DNA of 64,000 nucleotides from a virus. Both the position numbers and the translations under genes were made by a program. This document shows, piece after piece, positions 15,435 through 21,236 of this stretch. The stretch spans positions 62,001 to 126,000 of IMG/VR virus record IMGVR_UViG_3300025770_000008; one strand, 5' to 3'. Position 1 is the stretch's first letter. Each line of letters starts with the position of its first letter. A model generated the notes under the pieces. That model searched no databases. It was not told the origin of the DNA and saw only the letters and a list, made by a program, of their open reading frames with translations.

Positions 15435-17093
15435 TCAGGTCAGCTTAGCTAGACCTGCATGCAAAAGCTGACCGAGCTTTCCAGTCCTGTGCAGTTGGTT
15501 CCCAAGTCGAACCAAACCGAGCAGAAGCGATGCCGCCAGCACGGGATGCCGCTCAACGAACTCATCAACAGCGGAAGCGCTCTTCGTAAGCCCACCGAAA
15601 CCTTGGTGGTGAGCCCCATAAAGGTAAGCAAGGCTGGTGTCGGTCAGTAGCTCGGGGGGGATCCCAGCGCTCTTTTCCAAACCCAGCAACGAACCTTCAA
15701 GCACTTCGCCGAAGACGGTTGATAGCAGGTCTCCGTCTCTACTTGTCACTGAGCTTACTAGAGAAGGTGCCTTCTCCAGAAGCTGAATTCTGTATCCGTT
15801 GTAACCCTCGGCCACCTTCGTGAGAAGAGGGGTGTTACTTTCGACCGGCCGGACAACGCGAACGATGCAGCGAGGGCGGCCTACACCGGGGTCTTCACCC
15901 AGCGCACTACGACGTCCGAGGATGCGACTCAGGGCGCGCGTTATTAGCGGCTGATAATCGCGGGGGCTCCCCCAACGCATCCCCATATCCGCACCGGACT
16001 CAGGGGCGAAGCACTGACCGCCGTCCCACATCTCGCGCGCCAAACGGGGCTGGCGCATCTTGATGAGCACGATGGTCTGGAACTCCGAGGGCTTCAACAC
16101 CATCCCAGCAGCGCCGGTACTGGTGAGGGTCCGCTCGATTGGCTGCCTCGCCAGCTCCTGCATCTGCCCCATGTCCATGTCGGGCTCACGGGAAGCAAGG
16201 TGCGGACTGAGGCCATGGGCCAGCGAAGGGATGCGCTTGGTGATGGTGGCCTTCTTCTGGACCTCCGCCATCTTCTGCAAGAGGATGCGGCGGTCGAAGT
16301 CTCGGCCCGTTCCGGCTACAGCCGCAGCGTCAGCCGACAGGCCGTGCTGCAACGCCTCCTGGGCGTAGGCCACCTTGAGCATGGCGTAGCTGGTCTTGTC
16401 TGCACCGATGATGACGAAGCTCAGGTCGAAGAACTTCGGCTTCGGGTTGTACACGAACACCTTGCGGCCATCAGGGAGGACCTGATTGCGCATCATCTTC
16501 ATGTCGTTGCAGTAGTCAGCGCGCGTGAACGACTTGTTGCCGCAGATGCTGCAGACGTCGTACTTGACCCGCGCACCCATGCTTACGGCTGGGTGGCCGC
16601 CCGCATCCAGCTCCGACAAGAGGTCCTGGTACCCCAGCTCCTCAGCACGGCGTCGGTCAATCTCAATGATGAGTTCGACGCGGTGCATAACCTCGTTGTA
16701 GACGACCTTTACGATCTGCCCGTAGGTGATGCCGGGGTCTTTGTTCTTGTGGTGCCTGAAGACGTTCGCGCGGAGAAACGTCTGGTGCCCGTACAGGCTC
16801 GGGTGGTTGACGTCGACCGGGAGCCCCTTGAACTCCTGCGGGTCGAGTTCCGACTCCTCGAAGTAATCCGCGTTGACGTTGGAGCCGTAGTACTCACCCG
16901 CACCGAGGGCGTTGACCAGGACGCACAGCTTGCCGGGGCGCGGCTTGTAACTGTCGACGTACTTCTGCATCTCCGGGTGGAGACGGCTGAAGGATGCAAC
17001 CTTCACCTTCCCGTCGTCGACGTCAGGGAACAACGCCTGGACGAGGGGCTCCCCCGTAGAGGAGACGCCAGAGAAAGTGATGAGCTTGTCCAC
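15435..17093 (-). CDS. Prohead maturation protease with zinc-binding insert
   Basis: A 552-residue protein. Residues about 55-235 match the prohead protease domain of large phages: GSNVNADYF near 71-78, VDVNHPSLYG near 94, His137 in MHRVEL, and candidate nucleophile Ser171 in AVSMGARV. A zinc-type insert follows (Cys181-x2-Cys184, Cys195). It would cut scaffold and capsid proteins during head maturation. The C-terminal 300 residues are of unknown function and contain further K-x-A motifs (LTKVAEG, LEKSAG, LTKSAS), suggesting self-processing. It overlaps the upstream leader-family gene by one base. A palindrome copy lies at 15942-15956. Confidence 0.8.
   Translation of the reverse strand: MDKLITFSGVSSTGEPLVQALFPDVDDGKVKVASFSRLHPEMQKYVDSYKPRPGKLCVLVNALGAGEYYGSNVNADYFEESELDPQEFKGLPVDVNHPSLYGHQTFLRANVFRHHKNKDPGITYGQIVKVVYNEVMHRVELIIEIDRRRAEELGYQDLLSELDAGGHPAVSMGARVKYDVCSICGNKSFTRADYCNDMKMMRNQVLPDGRKVFVYNPKPKFFDLSFVIIGADKTSYAMLKVAYAQEALQHGLSADAAAVAGTGRDFDRRILLQKMAEVQKKATITKRIPSLAHGLSPHLASREPDMDMGQMQELARQPIERTLTSTGAAGMVLKPSEFQTIVLIKMRQPRLAREMWDGGQCFAPESGADMGMRWGSPRDYQPLITRALSRILGRRSALGEDPGVGRPRCIVRVVRPVESNTPLLTKVAEGYNGYRIQLLEKAPSLVSSVTSRDGDLLSTVFGEVLEGSLLGLEKSAGIPPELLTDTSLAYLYGAHHQGFGGLTKSASAVDEFVERHPVLAASLLLGLVRLGNQLHRTGKLGQLLHAGLAKLT
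15942..15956. repeat. 15-bp palindrome site 4 (one mismatch)
   Basis: TATTAGCGGCTGATA on the + strand; TATCAGCCGCTAATA on the coding strand of the protease gene, reading TAT CAG CCG CTA ATA (YQPLI). The exact consensus in this frame would read TAT TAG, a stop. The single mismatch (T to C) removes it. Confidence 0.8.
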
Positions 17094-17434
17094 TACAGGC
17101 TCGCTACAGGTTGGGGCTGCTTCTTGTAAGTTACTACATGCCGCTTCGGCACCTTACTGACCAGCGGCTTCGCGTCAGGGGTGACGTGCCAGTTCTTGCC
17201 CTTGGTCAGCTTACGGGACACCCCTGCAGCACGCTCAGCGCGGTACTGCCCCAACGTTGGGGGAGGCAGACTCTTGCTACCCCGGGTATTCCGCGCGGCA
17301 GGAACAAGCGCCCGAACAATAGAAGCAGTGGTGCTCTGGTGGTCGTGCACCCACTTACGCTTCTTGTCCCACCCGTTAGGGGTGAGCCAGCCCGCGAGCT
17401 TCTCCAGGACCTGCTGTTTGCGTGCGCGGGTCAT
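17093..17434 (-). CDS. Leader-family small basic protein
   Basis: A 113-residue basic protein starting MTRARKQQVLEKLAGWL, so it carries the shared leader at residues 4-14. The rest is Lys/Arg/Trp-rich, without hydrophobic segments. Its stop overlaps the ATG of the protease gene by one base. It is the most downstream of five leader-family genes in a row (17093-19625). Probable internal or head-packaged protein by leader and context; no family recognised. Confidence 0.6.
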   Translation of the reverse strand: MTRARKQQVLEKLAGWLTPNGWDKKRKWVHDHQSTTASIVRALVPAARNTRGSKSLPPPTLGQYRAERAAGVSRKLTKGKNWHVTPDAKPLVSKVPKRHVVTYKKQPQPVASL

Positions 17435-17436
17435 CC

Positions 17437-17886
17437 CTACTTCTTCTGCAGGCTCTTGATGATCTGCTTCTCTTCACGAGAAGACCAACCCTTGTCATTG
17501 AGGTTGGCCTTCCCCTTCAACGCACGAGCCCGCACCTTGTTCCGCAAGAACGACATCCCGCTGTCAATGCCGGCGCCTGCCCCAACACCGAGAAGCGTAC
17601 CAAGAAGGAGCGTGGCTTTCGCTGACCGCGGCATGGGGTAGCCCATACGGGCAGCTGCCTGAATACGGCGCTTAGCCCCCAAGAGCCCCACTACACCACC
17701 ACCAACAGCGGCAACGGAACCCGAAGCGAGGGGAGACGTCATGAACCGAGAAATCGGATAGGTCTTCTTCTTCTTTGGCTTGCTCTGCAACTGCTCAAGC
17801 GCGGCCACATTCTCGGGGCTCACGTCACCGATGACCCGCAGCTTGGCGAGCTTCTCCAGGACATGGGCTTTTCGGGCGCTGCGCAT
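17437..17886 (-). CDS. Leader-family protein of the YPISRF array (copy A)
   Basis: A 149-residue protein with the leader MRSARKAHVLEKLAKLR, then KKTYPISRFM near residue 42, two Gly/Ala-rich hydrophobic stretches (about 55-70, GGGVVGLLG; about 92-108, LLLGTLLGVGAGAG), and a C-terminal RARALKGKA segment followed by SREEKQIIKSL. The YPISRF...RA-x2-G-x-A...EE-x2-I pattern recurs in the next two genes, so it is a paralogue array. Gly-zipper-like hydrophobic stretches suggest membrane insertion after ejection. Inference only. Confidence 0.6.
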   Translation of the reverse strand: MRSARKAHVLEKLAKLRVIGDVSPENVAALEQLQSKPKKKKTYPISRFMTSPLASGSVAAVGGGVVGLLGAKRRIQAAARMGYPMPRSAKATLLLGTLLGVGAGAGIDSGMSFLRNKVRARALKGKANLNDKGWSSREEKQIIKSLQKK

Positions 17887-17888
17887 GC

Positions 17889-18539
17889 TCAGTCCTTCTT
17901 CTTGCGACGGCCGGGTGCAGCCGCAACGCCGAGGGCGGCAGCCAAGGTTCCCGCCGCAGCCGTAGCCGCGGCCGTGCGCTTTCTACCCCCGCGGGACGTG
18001 GCCCGCAGGGCGTCCACAATTCGTTCCTCGTGGCCTGACAGTGCCCTCAGCTCTGAAGGCGGCACGCGGGACGTGCCTAGAAGAGCCCGAGCACCAATCT
18101 TGTTCTGCAGGAACTTGAGCGGGGGTATCCCCGCCAAGGGGTTATGGATGAACCTTTGGATCGGGTAGGTGCTCGCGCCCGCTTTCTTCTCCTTGAGCGC
18201 ACTACCGGCCGCGACGCCACCAAGACCGGCGGCGGCGACACCCGCGGTCTGCTTCGCGGCCCCTCGCGCGCGGTTCTTAGGGCTGTCCGCCCTCAAGGCC
18301 CGAATGATCTTCTTCTCTTCCGCCGTGGTCATGTCCGTGAGCTTGTTCTTGAGCCCCGTGCCCATCCGCGCCTTCCCTTGAAGGCGCTGGGCGTAGGTCA
18401 TGTTCTTGATATACTCCATCCCGGGATTTCCACCCATAACCCACTCGGCCCAGGGGTTCTTCAGGAACCTGGAAATCGGGTAGGTCTTTGGCCCTGCCCC
18501 AAGCTTCTCCAGCACCTCTATCTTACGGGTGGCAAGCAT
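17889..18539 (-). CDS. Leader-family protein with two YPISRF modules (copies B1 and B2)
   Basis: A 216-residue protein. After the leader (MLATRKIEVLEKLGAGP), module 1 begins KTYPISRFLKNPW near residue 18 and ends TTAEEKKIIRALRA near 78. A Gly/Ala-rich stretch follows. Module 2 begins STYPIQRFIHNP near 120 and contains KIGARALLG, then GHEERIVDALRA near 170. The same module occurs once in each flanking gene, so this gene is an internal duplication. The C-terminus is basic (RRKKKD). Predicted ejected or internal head protein; no known family. Confidence 0.6.
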   Translation of the reverse strand: MLATRKIEVLEKLGAGPKTYPISRFLKNPWAEWVMGGNPGMEYIKNMTYAQRLQGKARMGTGLKNKLTDMTTAEEKKIIRALRADSPKNRARGAAKQTAGVAAAGLGGVAAGSALKEKKAGASTYPIQRFIHNPLAGIPPLKFLQNKIGARALLGTSRVPPSELRALSGHEERIVDALRATSRGGRKRTAAATAAAGTLAAALGVAAAPGRRKKKD

Positions 18540-18542
18540 CGG

Positions 18543-19004
18543 CTACTTCTCCGCTTTGGACAGGCGCCCCAGGCCGATGCCGGCAGCACCGGTAGCAACA
18601 AGGGCTGTGCCCTTAGCGGCCTTCATGCCCTTACCGCTGAGATGCATCTTGCCGCCCATGAAGGGGAGGCTCCCCTTGGAGGCCCCCTGGAAGCGCAAGG
18701 ACAGTTGGGCCTCTTCCTTGGTGAGCCCCGACATTGCCCCCGTCGACTCCAGCTTTCGTGCTCGACCCAAGAGGGCACGGCCCTGCGCCTTACGAGCGAT
18801 GGAAGCCGCGCCCAGGCCGTACAGTCCGCCGATGCCCGCTCCTATAGCTGCGCCGGGAGGGCCGCCTACGGCTCCGCCGAGAGTACCGCCATAAGCCGCA
18901 CCGACACCAGCGACGGTTTTGCGGCTCGTCAGGAAGCGAGAAACTGGGAACGTCTTCGCCCCCGCCAGCTTCTCAAGAACGGCGGCTTTGCGTGCGATGT
19001 TCAT
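18543..19004 (-). CDS. Leader-family protein of the YPISRF array (copy C)
   Basis: A 153-residue protein with the leader MNIARKAAVLEKLAGAK, a KTFPVSRFLTSRK motif near residues 17-30, and a long Gly/Ala-rich hydrophobic region (about 33-65, glycine-zipper-like: GGAVGGPPGAAIGAGIGG). A QGRALLGRARK segment and TKEEAQLS follow. It is the same module as in copies A and B with a longer hydrophobic insert. A Gly/Ala segment near the C-terminus (about 130-145) is a second possible membrane element. Possible pore-forming ejection protein; this is inference. Confidence 0.6.
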   Translation of the reverse strand: MNIARKAAVLEKLAGAKTFPVSRFLTSRKTVAGVGAAYGGTLGGAVGGPPGAAIGAGIGGLYGLGAASIARKAQGRALLGRARKLESTGAMSGLTKEEAQLSLRFQGASKGSLPFMGGKMHLSGKGMKAAKGTALVATGAAGIGLGRLSKAEK

Positions 19005-19625
19005 TTAGATGTCCATTCCGGGGGCAGCGGCAACGGCACCGAAGGCGCGAGCCAGGATGGACTCCTTGCGCGCCCCGCCCAGGTTGCGGGTAACTTCACT
19101 GAGGGTCTTCACGTCAGGGGCCTGAATGCCCTCGGTCTTGAACTGCAGCTGCTTCTTCATGAAGGAGCCGGCGACCAACGGGTCTTTCGCCATGGTCGGC
19201 GCGAAGTTGTAGAGGGTATTGAAGATGCCCTGCACGTCCTTCTTTGGCTCCTTCTTGAACTGCGGGTTGGCATCCATCATGTCCTGGAAGCCCTTCTTCT
19301 TGGTGACCGAGCCGTGGACCTTGCCAATGGCCATGTCCGCCAAGCCGACGCCACCGCCGATGCCCGCCGCGACCGCACCGAATGCGAGCGCCTTCTTGAG
19401 CGCACCGCCGCGACCGAAGATCATTTTGCTTACTGTGGGCTTCGGCTTGAGCCGCTCCTTCAGCTGCTCGGAGATGACGTCCTTGAGGACACCCTTGGTC
19501 GTGTCGCCAACGAGGCTGCGCCCATACCCGGCAAGCGCCTTACCAGGGCTGTCCCCGAACACCGTTTCGCCGAGGCTGGCGCCGAGCTTTTCGAGGAGTG
19601 CTGTTCGTCGCTCGTCAGTAATCAC
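19005..19625 (-). CDS. Leader-family internal or structural protein
   Basis: A 206-residue protein starting MITDERRTALLEKLGASL, a divergent leader with RR in place of RK. A short Gly/Ala-rich hydrophobic stretch (about 78-95) is followed by a mixed helical region (FNTLYNFAPTMAKDPLVAG) and a C-terminal Ala-rich end. It overlaps the upstream gene by 4 bases. Genes of this shape sit in the packaged-protein cluster next to the protease. Function unknown; ejection or internal head protein is the best guess. Confidence 0.55.
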   Translation of the reverse strand: MITDERRTALLEKLGASLGETVFGDSPGKALAGYGRSLVGDTTKGVLKDVISEQLKERLKPKPTVSKMIFGRGGALKKALAFGAVAAGIGGGVGLADMAIGKVHGSVTKKKGFQDMMDANPQFKKEPKKDVQGIFNTLYNFAPTMAKDPLVAGSFMKKQLQFKTEGIQAPDVKTLSEVTRNLGGARKESILARAFGAVAAAPGMDI

Positions 19626-20224
19626 TGCCAGACCTCACGCGCCAAGGGGTTCTCTACCGAATGCTGCTGCCGCAGGCGAGCTGCGAGAGATGCGTTGATT
19701 TGCTGTCGGGGCATCATAGCGCCGCCCATTGCACTAGCCGCCTGCCGGTTCTCCGGTTTCTTGGCGAGCCAGTACGCCGCCAACGCGCCACCGCCAGCAA
19801 GCAACGGGTGCTTCATCGCCATGCCAACCGCGCCGCCAGGACGGAACTTCCGTGCGTAGCGATACGTCTTGCCGTCGATACGGGCCTTGTACGCCTTGCC
19901 CTTGGTGCGCCCCTCTTTGATGTCGTCGTAGTCCGCCATGGAGATTTCGCGCATACCGCGACCCGGGCCACCCTCGACAGCGTGCATTCGCTTGCCACGG
20001 AAAGGACCCCGCCTCGACTTCTTGCCGAGCGCCATAGATGCCAGCGACCGCTGGGCTGCCCGTACCGGGGCACCAGCTGCCCGTGAGACCCCTCGGCTTA
20101 CTGCGCCCTTGGCGTAGCGGTAGGGTGCGGTCAGGCGGCTGCGGGCAACGCGGTCCTGGGCACGAGCGCCCATGTTGTGTAGGGCCTCGCCAATCTGCAC
20201 TTCTGTGGGCTTCGGCTTGGGCAT
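19622..20224 (-). CDS. Small very basic virion-type protein
   Basis: A 200-residue, Arg/Lys-rich protein without the shared leader; it starts MPKPKPTEVQIGEALHNMG. The middle has a small folded-looking patch (YDDIKEGRTKGKAYKARIDG, about 98-117). A hydrophobic Gly/Ala stretch occurs at about 143-152 (LLAGGGALAAYWL). It lies between two virion-type genes in a run of tight overlaps. The charge suggests DNA contact. No family recognised. Confidence 0.5.
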   Translation of the reverse strand: MPKPKPTEVQIGEALHNMGARAQDRVARSRLTAPYRYAKGAVSRGVSRAAGAPVRAAQRSLASMALGKKSRRGPFRGKRMHAVEGGPGRGMREISMADYDDIKEGRTKGKAYKARIDGKTYRYARKFRPGGAVGMAMKHPLLAGGGALAAYWLAKKPENRQAASAMGGAMMPRQQINASLAARLRQQHSVENPLAREVWQ

Positions 20225-20226
20225 CT

Positions 20227-21225
20227 TTACGCGACCGGACCCTGTGGCGGCATGGGGCCACCAGGGGCGGGACCAGGACCAGGACCAGGAGCCGGGACCG
20301 GACCCTGCGGACCAGCCGACTGCGGGATGACGTCACTACCGGGAACGCCCGGCTCCATCGGGGGCGGCATCCCTCGGAGGTGCTGTAGCAGCGAGTCCAT
20401 GGACATCTGCGCCTGCTGGACCAGCTGACTGGTGGTCATGAGCTGCTGTGAGGTCATCTCCAGGGACTGGATAACCCCCGGGAGTGGACCGGCTTGTACG
20501 GGACCCATGCCCGCGTTGGCGAACTTCAGCATGTGGCCGAACTCGACCAGCTCGGGGTACTCGGCCGCCACGACCTTCTGCACACCCGCGGACATCCCCA
20601 GCATCTCCAGGGCAGCGCCGGTCTCATGGGGCTGATGTCCCTCAGCCGCCGCGGTCTTCAGCAGGCCGCCCAGCGTCCAGAGGTGCTCTTCCATGTTGAT
20701 GAGCGCCATCTTGAAGTCCGCTTCGGCTTCCTTCTTGAGCGCCATCTGCTTGGGGATATGAGAAGGCAGCGGGGCTTCCTGCGTATAGAAGACCTGCGCC
20801 TCCTTCACCAGTTCGCCGTATCGCTCGGGCTCGTCCGCGTGCTGGTCGAAGAGGTCCTCCAAGCGAAGGCCCTCCCCACCGGGGATGTAGACCTCACGCG
20901 CGGACAGCGCGACCGAGATGGGCGAGGCCACCTTGGTCTTCTCCCCGCCAGCAATCTCGTTGAAGTCAGCCAGGGGGAAGGACACGTTGCCCTTGTGCCC
21001 CGCACGCTTCAGCTCGACGAACGCCGTGTTGTTGGCCGTTTCCACCACGCGCTTGGTCTGCTCGCCGGTGAGCCCCGCCTCTTTCACCATCCCAGCGATG
21101 GTGCTGTTGAGGGACACGCCATCCTGCACAAACCGCGCTGCGGCCTGCTTCCCCATGGACCGCAGACGCTCCGCGGAGAGGAGGGTGTCCGAGCTGGCGG
21201 AGAGGTAGGCTTCAAAGTCGTGCAT
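20227..21225 (-). CDS. Virion-type protein with K-x-A motifs and Pro-rich tail
   Basis: A 332-residue protein, mostly helical, with a Pro/Gly-rich C-terminus (about 290-332). K-x-A motifs occur as VKEAG (about 47), TKVASP (about 98), VKEAQ (about 140), KKEAE and LKTAAAEG (about 194). A Met/Gln-rich helical region precedes the tail (about 250-285). It follows the terminase gene. The motif pattern links it to the scaffold/processing group, so it may be a prohead core component; no fold recognised. Confidence 0.5.
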   Translation of the reverse strand: MHDFEAYLSASSDTLLSAERLRSMGKQAAARFVQDGVSLNSTIAGMVKEAGLTGEQTKRVVETANNTAFVELKRAGHKGNVSFPLADFNEIAGGEKTKVASPISVALSAREVYIPGGEGLRLEDLFDQHADEPERYGELVKEAQVFYTQEAPLPSHIPKQMALKKEAEADFKMALINMEEHLWTLGGLLKTAAAEGHQPHETGAALEMLGMSAGVQKVVAAEYPELVEFGHMLKFANAGMGPVQAGPLPGVIQSLEMTSQQLMTTSQLVQQAQMSMDSLLQHLRGMPPPMEPGVPGSDVIPQSAGPQGPVPAPGPGPGPAPGGPMPPQGPVA

Positions 21226-21236
21226 TGAGAGGCTCC

